From the NCBI GenBank assembly GCA_011051925.1, contig DRKE01000167.1, forward strand, positions 1-13,737: a stretch of 13,737 bases of DNA, given 5' to 3'. The notes under the pieces were generated by a model. The model did no database searches and was not told the origin of the DNA. It saw nothing but the letters and a program-made list of their open reading frames with translations. The DNA is from Deltaproteobacteria bacterium. GTDB taxonomy: Bacteria > Myxococcota_A > UBA9160 > UBA4427. A program made the translations under genes and the position numbers. The number at the start of each line of letters is the position of its first letter. Within the stretch, counting starts at the first letter, position 1. Of the stretch, positions 6,280-12,689 are shown one piece after another.

Positions 6280-6708
6280 ATGGAGTTCAAGAACTTGTCC
6301 GAACACCCCCTCCCGATCACACCCCTCGTCCAGATTCCCGAATCCGGGGATCCCTACCTTCAGGGCTTCAAATGCAAGAGCTGCGGTGCCATCACGCTCA
6401 AGAGCCGGATGGCCTGCGCGAAATGTGGCGGCCGTGACACCCTCGAGCCCTTTCGGCTCTCGACGAAGGGAACGCTGCATGCCTATTCGATCATCTATCG
6501 GGCTTTTCCCGGCATCGACGTTCCCTTCGTTTCGGCGATCGCGGATCTCGAAGGGGGCGGAACGATCAAGACCAACCTGATCGACGTCGAGCCCGACCCC
6601 GAGAAGATCCAACTCGGGATGGACGTCGACGTCGTCTTCCAGATCGCGCCGCGCAAGGATGCCGAGGGCAACGAGTACCTCGCCTATTTCCTCAAGCCCG
6701 CGGCCTGA
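6280..6708 (+). CDS. Zn-ribbon/OB-fold protein of the DUF35 family (thiolase partner)
   Basis: The 142-residue product has the two-part layout of DUF35 proteins. A rubredoxin-like zinc ribbon has Cys32, Cys35, Cys46 and Cys49 (CKSC and CAKC). It is followed by an OB fold (about 55-140) with GTLHAYSIIYRAFPG and the acyl-CoA-binding-like PFVSAIADLEGG segment. DUF35 proteins bind thiolase-fold enzymes and help bring CoA substrates together; examples are ChsH2 with Ltp2 in steroid breakdown and the archaeal acetoacetyl-CoA thiolase/HMG-CoA synthase complex. The thiolase downstream is the obvious partner. The start at 6280 lacks a Shine-Dalgarno. An in-frame GTG at 6172 has GGAAG eight bases upstream and would add 36 residues, but that extension is low-complexity (His/Thr/Pro) and resembles no family N-terminus. 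Confidence 0.88.
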   Translation: MEFKNLSEHPLPITPLVQIPESGDPYLQGFKCKSCGAITLKSRMACAKCGGRDTLEPFRLSTKGTLHAYSIIYRAFPGIDVPFVSAIADLEGGGTIKTNLIDVEPDPEKIQLGMDVDVVFQIAPRKDAEGNEYLAYFLKPAA

Positions 6709-6819
6709 ATCGAAGCGAAACCCGTCCGCCGGATTCCGCAACGGTTGCGAACCGCACGAAGACGGATCGGGTCACGAGACACGGGACATCGAGGGTCCCG
6801 GCAACATCCAGAGACACAC

Positions 6820-6836
6820 CGGCCACCAGATGGCCG
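6820..6836 (+). repeat. Inverted repeat upstream of the thiolase gene
   Basis: CGGCCA and TGGCCG form a perfect six-base stem around CCAGA, ending five bases before the AGGAG of the thiolase gene. It includes the in-frame ATG at 6830, which would be partly hidden in the stem; this supports 6854 as the start. Confidence 0.3.
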
Positions 6837-6853
6837 ACACCAGGAGTCATCAC

Positions 6854-8014
6854 ATGGGTAGCGAAGACGTCTACATCACCGGCACCGACATGATCAAGTT
6901 CGGCAAATTCCCCGATCGTTCCATCGCCTCGCTCGGCGCGGAGGCGGCGCTGCTCGCTCTCGACGACGCGGGCGTGACGATCAACGACATCGAGGCCCTC
7001 TACAGCGGCAATCTGCTGATGGCGGCCGGCATGGTCGGCCAACAGATCCAGCAGGAGATCGGGCAGACGGGCATTCCGGTCGTGAACTGCTCGAATGCCT
7101 GTGCGACGGGCGCGACCGCGCTGCGCGAGGGCTGGACCGCGATCAAGGCCGGGATCTACGACATCGTTCTTGCCGTGGGCGTCGAGAAGCTCGCGGGTGC
7201 GGGCATGCTCGGCGGAGGCGGCGGCAGCCGATCGGGCATCTCGCCCGAAGGACTGCTCGGCTCGGGCGCGATGCCCTGCGTCTTTGCCGAAGCCGGCATG
7301 GCCCATTCCCGAAAATACGGAACGACCTTCGAACAGTTCGCGCAGATCGCCGTCAAGAACCATCACCACTCGACGATGAACCCGAAGGCCCGCTACCAGA
7401 TCGAAACCCCTCTGGAAGAGGTCATGAACGCGGAGATGATCTCCTATCCCAACACGAAGCTCATGTGTTCAGCGAACGTGGATGGGGCCGCTGCGGCCGT
7501 GCTCATGTCCGAGAAGAAGATGAAGGAGCTGGGTCTCGGAAGTCAGGCCGTCCGGATCCGGGCCTCCGTCCTCACGACGGATCCCTGGACCGATCGGGAC
7601 GAGGTCATGCCCGACGTCAATACGTGCACCCGGAATGCGGCGGCGCAGGCCTATGAGATGGCCGGCGTCGGTCCCGAGGATCTCGACCTCGTCGAGCTGC
7701 ACGACTGTTTCGCGACCGCGGAAGTGCTCCACTACGAGAACCTCGGCCTCTGCGCCGACGGCGAAGCGGGCAAGCTGATCGACGAGAAGGCCACCTGGCA
7801 CGGCGGCCGCATCCCGGTCAATCTGTCGGGCGGACTGCTCTCGAAGGGTCATCCGATCGGGGCGACGGGCATCGCGAACGTCTACGAGATCGCGACCCAT
7901 CTTCGCGGCAACGCCGGGAAGCGCCAGGCCGAGGGCGCGCGCATCGGATTGGCCCACGTGATCGGCCTCGGTACGTGCTGCGGCATCCACATCCTGGAGG
8001 CGCCGAGCAGCTGA
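6854..8014 (+). CDS. Thiolase family protein (SCP2/lipid-transfer-type acetyl-CoA acyltransferase)
   Basis: The 386-residue enzyme has the thiolase fold and probably cleaves or condenses acyl-CoA thioesters together with the DUF35 protein before it. Catalytic features are nucleophile Cys83 in CSNACATGATAL, His283 in the SCP2-type ELHDCFATAE segment, His333 in GHPIGATG, and a C-terminal GLGTCCGIH with Cys375/Cys376 near where thiolases carry the second catalytic Cys (normally CxGGGxG). The nucleophile is present, so it is not one of the Cys-less Ltp2-type aldolases. A Gly-rich loop (GGGGGSRSG, about 120-128) lies in the substrate-cap region. ATG at 6854 has AGGAG seven bases upstream; an in-frame ATG at 6830 lacks a good one. 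It lies 145 bases after the DUF35 stop. Confidence 0.93.
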   Translation: MGSEDVYITGTDMIKFGKFPDRSIASLGAEAALLALDDAGVTINDIEALYSGNLLMAAGMVGQQIQQEIGQTGIPVVNCSNACATGATALREGWTAIKAGIYDIVLAVGVEKLAGAGMLGGGGGSRSGISPEGLLGSGAMPCVFAEAGMAHSRKYGTTFEQFAQIAVKNHHHSTMNPKARYQIETPLEEVMNAEMISYPNTKLMCSANVDGAAAAVLMSEKKMKELGLGSQAVRIRASVLTTDPWTDRDEVMPDVNTCTRNAAAQAYEMAGVGPEDLDLVELHDCFATAEVLHYENLGLCADGEAGKLIDEKATWHGGRIPVNLSGGLLSKGHPIGATGIANVYEIATHLRGNAGKRQAEGARIGLAHVIGLGTCCGIHILEAPSS

Positions 8015-8041
8015 TCCATGGGTCCACCCGGGCCCGGCCGC

Positions 8042-8085
8042 CTGAGGGCCCCGAGCCCGGGTTGCCGGGCCCGGGGTGGACTCAG
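8042..8085. terminator. Bidirectional GC hairpin between convergent thiolase and tesB genes
   Basis: CCCCGAGCCCGG (8049-8060) pairs with CCGGGCCCGGGG (8065-8076), with one mismatch, around the tetraloop GTTG. An outer CTGAG/CTCAG pair (8042-8046 with 8081-8085) extends it. An alternative longer-range pairing joins TCCACCCGGGCCCGG (from about 8022) with the same right arm. There is no T-run, but the position between two stop codons and the stability indicate a shared terminator or transcription roadblock. The outer arm overlaps the tesB stop codon. Confidence 0.6.
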
Positions 8086-8894
8086 CGCGTCCGTTCCCGG
8101 ATCAGGATCTCCTGGGCGACCGTCGCGAGATGGACGCCTTCCCGGCTGTAGACCTGGCCGACGGTCAACCCGCGGCCGCCGACCACGCCGTGCCCCTGGA
8201 AATCGTGCAACACCCAGTCGTCCTGCCGACCCCGACGATGGAACCAGATCGTGTGGTCCAGACTGGCGTTGATGAAGGTCTTGCCCCAGGAATCGGGATC
8301 CTGGGTCAGGGTCGGGTGGAGCGGATGGGAGCGGCTCGCGGCCTCGGTCGGGATGTCGTCCGAAGCGAAGGCCAGCGCACAGGCCTCGGTGATCGCATCC
8401 TCCGCGATCGAGCCCGCGATCCGGAGCCAGGCCGAGGCGTGTGCCCCTTCGGTCGGAATCATCCGACGCTCCAGGATCTCGCCCCAATCCTCCGCCGGAA
8501 GCTCCTCGGGCCCTGGGAGTCCCGTCGGCATCGCACATTCCTGCACGTCCGCCTGGTCTTCGCGGATCTGGAACGAGGCCGAAAGATTCAGGATCGGTCC
8601 GACGGATTGCCGGGCGACGACCCGGCGAGTGACGAAGGAACGGCCGTTCCGGATCCGATCGACCTCGTAGCGGATCGGCTCTTCACAGTCTCCGCCGCGG
8701 ATGAAATAGGCATGCAGTGAATGGACGAAATGACCCTCGTCGACCGTCGAATGGGCCGCGCGAAGGGCCTGCGCGACCACCTGTCCGCCATAGACGCGAC
8801 CCCAGGGGTAGGCGGGCCCCACGCCGACAAAGACATCGGGACCATGGGGCTCGAGGCTGATCAGGGTCTTGAAATCCGTCACATCGAAAGCCAT
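8082..8894 (-). CDS. tesB: Acyl-CoA thioesterase II family (TesB-like, double hotdog)
   Basis: The enzyme hydrolyses acyl-CoA to free acid and CoA in the cytoplasm. The 270-residue product covers both hotdog domains: FGGQ-type VYGGQVVAQALRAA and HSLHAYFIRGGD in the first, SLDHTIWFHRRG and GGRGLTVGQVY...VAQE in the second. Two residues of the E. coli TesB triad (Asp204, Thr228, Gln278) are recognisable as Asp213 and Gln261. The segment that should carry the Thr/Ser reads FQGHGVV, with no hydroxyl residue and His235 at the aligned position. ATG at 8894 is used; an in-frame GTG at 8903 would add three residues and has an AGG seven bases upstream, but it overlaps a probable -10 element. It converges on the thiolase and could adjust the acyl-CoA pool of that pathway. 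Confidence 0.92.
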   Translation of the reverse strand: MAFDVTDFKTLISLEPHGPDVFVGVGPAYPWGRVYGGQVVAQALRAAHSTVDEGHFVHSLHAYFIRGGDCEEPIRYEVDRIRNGRSFVTRRVVARQSVGPILNLSASFQIREDQADVQECAMPTGLPGPEELPAEDWGEILERRMIPTEGAHASAWLRIAGSIAEDAITEACALAFASDDIPTEAASRSHPLHPTLTQDPDSWGKTFINASLDHTIWFHRRGRQDDWVLHDFQGHGVVGGRGLTVGQVYSREGVHLATVAQEILIRERTR

Positions 8895-8901
8895 GCGCGG
8901 C

Positions 8902-8907
8902 ACTATA
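8902..8907 (-). promoter_or_regulatory. -10 element for tesB, possibly leaderless
   Basis: TATAGT on the minus strand lies in the near-palindrome GGCACTATAGCGCC (8899-8912, six of seven pairs). It ends seven bases before the ATG at 8894, so transcription would start at or next to the A of the start codon. No strong -35 is visible. The near-palindrome could also be an operator. Confidence 0.4.
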
Positions 8908-9030
8908 GCGCCTGGAAAACGCCTCGAACCCGATTCCCGGACGGCCCGATCCTCTTCCCCGACCGGACGGACCGGCCGCCCTTCCCGGCCCGGCGCGCGG
9001 CCCTGTTATGCAGGCGATCGCCCGATCCGG

Positions 9031-9039
9031 TGATATGAT
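9031..9039 (+). promoter_or_regulatory. Extended -10 promoter candidate for the amine dehydrogenase operon
   Basis: TGATATGAT combines an extended TGn with hexamer TATGAT, five of six matches to TATAAT, in a locally A/T-rich spot. A start near 9046 leaves a leader of about 50 bases carrying the AGGA at 9086-9089. No good -35 at 16-18 bases is visible. The 193-base divergent gap with tesB holds nothing else I can support. Confidence 0.5.
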
Positions 9040-9096
9040 TCGAACCGACCGGATGCCGGCTCCCGATACCGGGAAGACGAAGAGCAGGAAGCCTCC

Positions 9097-10377
9097 TTGA
9101 ACACCCGCCTCCGAAGCAATCGACCGATTCGGAAGGGAACCGCGTTCCCCGCGCTCCCCCGAGTCCTGCTCGCCCTGGGCGTCATGCTGGGAGCCTTCCC
9201 GATGGCGGCCGATGACGAGATCCCGACACCGACCGAACGACCCTCGGTCGCGACGCTTCCGCCGATCGGGGACCATTGGCTCTGGGTCCCCGATCGCTTG
9301 CTCGGCCATAGCCTGCTCTTCGACGGTGACAACGGCGAAGTCCTCGGGATGATCGATTCACCCCTCTTGCTGACCCCCCAGGTTCCGATCGTGGCTCGCG
9401 ATCGCCGGGAGATCTACTCGGTCGATGTGGGTTATGCGCGAGGGAACCGGGGAGAACGGATCGACTTCCTCACGATCTACGATCTCGATACCCTCGCTTT
9501 CAAGGCGGAGATCGTCTTTCCCACCCGGGCCGCGAATGGCAATACCGCGATCGCCTACTCGAGCCGACTCGGCCCACGCTTCCTGGGTGTCTTCAACCAG
9601 TTCCCGGCGACCTCCGTTTCGATTCTCGACCTCGACGCGCGGCACTTCGTCGAGGAGATCGGCGTGGCCGGCTGCGCGGGCATCTATCCGATCGATGACC
9701 ATCGATTCGCCAGCCTCTGCGGCGACGGGACGGTCGCTGTCGTCGAATTGACCGCCGAGGGGCACCAGGCGGGCATCTCGCACAGCGAGAAATTCTTCGA
9801 CACTCTCGAAGATCCGGTCTTCACCTCGGCGGGCAGACTGGGTCGTCGTTGGGTCTTCGTTTCCTTCCAGGGACGGGTCCTCGAAGTCGACTTTTCCGGC
9901 GCGACCCCGCGAATCAAACCGGCCTGGTCGATCTTCGGCGAGGACGGCGGCTCGGGACCTTCCGGTTGGCGACCGGGCGGCCTCCAACTGGTCGCGATCC
10001 ACGCGCCCAGCAGACGCCTCTTCGTCGTCATGCACGAAGGCGGCCCGGGTTCGCACAAGGATGCAGGACCGGAGATCTGGGTCTTCGACCTCGATGCCCG
10101 GAAGCGCGTGGCGCGGATCGAACCGCCGCCGCTCGCGGCCAGCTTCCTCGGCGGAAGGCTCGGGATCGAATCCGACAGCTTCGGCTTCAAGCTCCTCGAT
10201 TGGATCCTTCCGGCGGACACCGTCCACTCCATCACCGTCAGCCAGGACGCCTCGCCGCTGCTCTTCATGCGGAACGCCGAATTCGGTGCAATCGGCGTGG
10301 TCGATCCGGATTCCGGAAAGGCCCTTCGGATCCTGAACGAGGCGGGACTCTTCGGACCGACCCTGGGGGTCCCCTGA
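9097..10377 (+). CDS. mauB: TTQ amine dehydrogenase large (beta-propeller) subunit, MauB/AauB family
   Basis: This is the periplasmic seven-bladed propeller subunit of a methylamine/aromatic amine dehydrogenase, binding the TTQ-bearing small subunit in an A2B2 enzyme. The 426-residue precursor has a Sec-type signal (hydrophobic core about 20-36, cleavage probably near FPMAA/DDE). Family segments include FNQFPATSVSILDLD (166-180), the Cys193/Cys208 pair (GCAGIYP, LCGDG), GGLQLVAIH...RRLFVVMHEGG, EIWVFDLDARKRVARI (326-341) and ITVSQDASPLLF (379-390). About 31 residues (343-373) between the last two segments look like an insertion relative to methylamine dehydrogenase. TTG at 9097 is the start, with AGGA seven bases upstream. 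It is first of five coupled genes. Whether the substrate is methylamine, an aromatic amine or another primary amine cannot be read from the sequence. Confidence 0.9.
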   Translation: MNTRLRSNRPIRKGTAFPALPRVLLALGVMLGAFPMAADDEIPTPTERPSVATLPPIGDHWLWVPDRLLGHSLLFDGDNGEVLGMIDSPLLLTPQVPIVARDRREIYSVDVGYARGNRGERIDFLTIYDLDTLAFKAEIVFPTRAANGNTAIAYSSRLGPRFLGVFNQFPATSVSILDLDARHFVEEIGVAGCAGIYPIDDHRFASLCGDGTVAVVELTAEGHQAGISHSEKFFDTLEDPVFTSAGRLGRRWVFVSFQGRVLEVDFSGATPRIKPAWSIFGEDGGSGPSGWRPGGLQLVAIHAPSRRLFVVMHEGGPGSHKDAGPEIWVFDLDARKRVARIEPPPLAASFLGGRLGIESDSFGFKLLDWILPADTVHSITVSQDASPLLFMRNAEFGAIGVVDPDSGKALRILNEAGLFGPTLGVP

Positions 10378-10378
10378 G

Positions 10379-10930
10379 ATGGAAGTCCTCCACCTCGATC
10401 CTGCCATCGCCCTGCTGCTCCGCGTCTGCCTGGCCACCCTCTTCGGTCTCGCCGCCTTCCACAAGGTCCGCGATCGACACGCCTTCCTGGAAACCTTCGC
10501 GAACCACGAGATCCTTCCCCGTGCCCTCACGCTTCCGGGCGCGGCTTTCGTCGTCGTCGCCGAGCTCCTCGTCTTCCTCGGTCTGGTCGGCGGCTTCCCC
10601 GGTCCCCAGGCGGGAACGGCCACCCTGGCTCTGCTCGGGCTCTACACGCTCGCCCTCGCGATCAATCTCGTGCGGGGTCGGCGCGAGATCGATTGTGGTT
10701 GCCTGGGCCCGGACAACCGACAGCCGCTTTCAGCCTGGATGATCTGGCGGAATCTCGTTCTGGCGCTTGGCGCCCTGGCCCTCTTCCTGCCCGTCGCCAA
10801 CCGGCCCTTCGTCTTCGTCGACGCGATCACCCTCCTCGGCGGCTTCCTCGTCCTCTCGCTCCTCTTCCAGGCGGCGAACCAGCTCGCGGGCCAACCCCGG
10901 CCGACACGCCAGGGAGTGCACTCGACATGA
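10379..10930 (+). CDS. mauE: MauE-type membrane protein for small-subunit maturation
   Basis: The 183-residue inner-membrane protein of the MauE family is needed to export or fold the cysteine-rich small subunit with correct disulfides. Four to five hydrophobic segments are visible (about 9-27, 54-71, 78-97, 122-139, 146-164). The family-typical DCGCLG motif (Cys106, Cys108) follows a basic loop, and the N-terminal half is DoxX-like (GLAAFHKVRDRHAF). The ATG lies one base after the mauB stop and the end overlaps mauD by ATGA, so translation is probably coupled. MauE and MauD are thought to work as a redox pair. Confidence 0.92.
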   Translation: MEVLHLDPAIALLLRVCLATLFGLAAFHKVRDRHAFLETFANHEILPRALTLPGAAFVVVAELLVFLGLVGGFPGPQAGTATLALLGLYTLALAINLVRGRREIDCGCLGPDNRQPLSAWMIWRNLVLALGALALFLPVANRPFVFVDAITLLGGFLVLSLLFQAANQLAGQPRPTRQGVHST

Positions 10931-11592
10931 CGGATGCCCTGATCGTTTCCAACCTCCTGCTCTGGATTCTCGTCTGCGTGTTGGGCCTCGTCGTGCTCGC
11001 CCTGACGCGCCAGATCGGGCTCCTCCACGAGCGGATCGCGCCGGTCGGCGCTCTTGCCGTGGCGAAGGGGCCGGCCGTGGGGGACCGGATCCCGGAGCTG
11101 CCTCTCGAGGACCTCGATGGGCGGCCCATCCGGATCGCGGATCCCGATGGATCCTTCGATCGGACCCTGCTCTTCTTTCTTTCTCCCACCTGCCCCGTCT
11201 GCGCCACGCTGCTACCGACTCTTCGGCGCATGGTCGAAGCGACGGCAGGCCGGACTCGGCTTCTTCACGCCAGTGACGGATCGCGGGAAGAACACGAACG
11301 ATTCTGTCGCGAGAAGGGGATCGCCCGAAGCGACTACATCCTTTCCGCGGATCTCGGAATCTCGCTCGCAGTCTCGAAACTGCCCCATGCCTTCCTGATC
11401 GAGCGGGATGGAACGATCCGGGCCCGCGGGCTCGTCAATACCCGTGAGCACGTGGAAAGCCTCTTCGAAGCCGATCGACTCGACGTCGCCTCCCTTCAGG
11501 ATTTTCTCGAAGCAGGCCCGCGGACCCTCGGGACCGATCCGCGAACGGACCCGGGACCGAAGGGGGACGGACTGGAAAAGGGAGCCGCCTGA
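10927..11592 (+). CDS. mauD: MauD-type membrane-anchored thioredoxin-like protein
   Basis: The 221-residue protein has one N-terminal membrane helix (about 5-27) followed by a periplasmic thioredoxin-like domain with LFFLSPTCPVC (Cys89, Cys92) and the downstream thioredoxin cis-proline segment in KLPHAFLIERDG. MauD proteins act on disulfides of the small subunit before TTQ forms. The C-terminus (about 196-221) is a charged, Gly/Pro/Asp-rich tail without obvious fold. The start ATG overlaps the mauE stop (ATGA) and the stop shares one base with the mauA start (TGATG). Confidence 0.92.
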   Translation: MTDALIVSNLLLWILVCVLGLVVLALTRQIGLLHERIAPVGALAVAKGPAVGDRIPELPLEDLDGRPIRIADPDGSFDRTLLFFLSPTCPVCATLLPTLRRMVEATAGRTRLLHASDGSREEHERFCREKGIARSDYILSADLGISLAVSKLPHAFLIERDGTIRARGLVNTREHVESLFEADRLDVASLQDFLEAGPRTLGTDPRTDPGPKGDGLEKGAA

Positions 11593-12149
11593 TGGGATTC
11601 TTCGATGCCTTCTTCGAGGAGCGCGCACGAGCGATGGCCCGCCGTACGGGACGCCGCCATTTCCTCGGCCGGCTCGGCCTGCTCCTCGTGGGTGGTGCGA
11701 GCCTGCCCCTGCTTCCGATCGCGCGAGCGTCCGCCGGAACCGATAGCGCCCCGCGTGTGCCGGCGCCGAGGGAAGACATCTCCGGCCCGGAAGGCGATCC
11801 CACGAGCTGCGACTATTGGCGACATTGCGCCATCGACGGTTCGCTCTGCGCCTGCTGCGGGGGCTCCGCGACCACCTGCCCACCGGGCACGGAGGTCACA
11901 CCGGTCACCTGGGTCGGCACCTGCCGGAATCCATCGGACGGAAAGGACTACCTGATCTCGTACAACGACTGCTGCGGAAGAAGCGTCTGCGGTCGCTGCG
12001 TCTGCAATCGCAACGAAGGGGAACGGCCGGAGTACCACTGGTATCGGAACAACGACATCAACTGGTGCGCCGGAGCCAGCTCGAACATCTACAACTGCTC
12101 GATCGCAGTCGTGATCGGCCAGGCAACGGAGCGTCAGCCCGAAAGATGA
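11592..12149 (+). CDS. mauA: TTQ amine dehydrogenase small (catalytic) subunit, MauA/AauA family
   Basis: This is the catalytic subunit that carries tryptophan tryptophylquinone and oxidises R-CH2-NH2 to aldehyde and ammonia in the periplasm. The 185-residue precursor begins with a long Tat-type leader: GRRHFLGRLG twin-arginine region (20-29), hydrophobic core to about 43, cleavage near ARASA (48). The mature part has 14 cysteines and the family blocks CDYWRHCAIDGSLCACCGG, VTWVGTC, DGKDYLISYNDCCG and NNDINWC. Trp107 and Trp158 are 51 residues apart, exactly as Trp57/Trp108 of Paracoccus MADH, and Asp126 corresponds to catalytic Asp76. All TTQ residues are therefore present. Its stop overlaps the next start (ATGA). 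Confidence 0.96.
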   Translation: MGFFDAFFEERARAMARRTGRRHFLGRLGLLLVGGASLPLLPIARASAGTDSAPRVPAPREDISGPEGDPTSCDYWRHCAIDGSLCACCGGSATTCPPGTEVTPVTWVGTCRNPSDGKDYLISYNDCCGRSVCGRCVCNRNEGERPEYHWYRNNDINWCAGASSNIYNCSIAVVIGQATERQPER

Positions 12150-12607
12150 AGCCGGGAAGCGGCCGGCGCCTGGCAAGCAGACCCGCTCTCGGAGCGCGCG
12201 CGCGATCCGGCCGATGGATCCTGGTGTTGCTGCTCCCAACGATGTCCAACCTCGCGAAAGCCGACCCGGAGCCGAAGCGGCCTCCGCCAGAGGCCTACGC
12301 GCTCCACTGTTCCGGTTGCCATCGTCTCGACGGTCGTGGCATCCCGGGAATTGCACCCGACCTGCGCGAGATCGGCGTGCTCCTCGACGTGGACGGGGGG
12401 CGTGACTACCTCGGCCGCGTCCCCGGCGTTGCCCAGGCTCCCGTCGGAGATGCCGACCTCGCGGCGCTCTTGAACTGGGTGCTCACGGAGATTGCGCATG
12501 CTCCGCCGGATCCGGCCTATACGGCTCGGGAGATCGCGAAGCTTCGTGCGCATCCGCTTCGCGACCCATTGGCGGCCCGCAGGGCGCTTCTCGACCCGAA
12601 ACCGTGA
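12146..12607 (+). CDS. Periplasmic monohaem c-type cytochrome linked to the amine dehydrogenase
   Basis: The 153-residue precursor has a signal peptide (Arg-rich start, core WILVLLL, cleavage near AKA/DPE at about 39) and one haem site CSGCH (Cys55, Cys58, His59). The C-terminal class I helix reads DADLAALLNWVLTEI. No methionine occurs after the haem site: the loop where many class I cytochromes carry the Met ligand reads RVPGVAQAPV, with Val95 at the likely position. The sixth haem ligand is therefore not evident. It follows mauA with an ATGA overlap, in the place of the amicyanin gene of mau clusters. In the Alcaligenes aau cluster a small monohaem cytochrome gene also follows aauA. The likely role is electron acceptor or carrier for the dehydrogenase. 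Confidence 0.85.
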   Translation: MKPGSGRRLASRPALGARARSGRWILVLLLPTMSNLAKADPEPKRPPPEAYALHCSGCHRLDGRGIPGIAPDLREIGVLLDVDGGRDYLGRVPGVAQAPVGDADLAALLNWVLTEIAHAPPDPAYTAREIAKLRAHPLRDPLAARRALLDPKP

Positions 12608-12689
12608 TCCTCCTCACCACCCGCCCCGACGGACCTGCCGACATGGAACCGTGGCCCCAATCACGGCGGCGCCTCATCGGGGGAAAAGC

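Noticed and set aside
4900..6741. A minus-strand open frame of 613 codons across the P450 and DUF35 genes
   Set aside because: It is antisense to two recognisable genes, has no matching domain and arises from the GC-biased third codon positions.
9358..10623. A minus-strand open frame of 421 codons across mauB and mauE
   Set aside because: It is low-complexity, Arg/Glu/Asp-rich and fully antisense to mauB/mauE, with no recognisable domain.
11592..12607. Interpretation of the cytochrome gene as MauG
   Set aside because: It is only 153 residues with a single CxxCH, whereas MauG is about twice that size with two haem sites.
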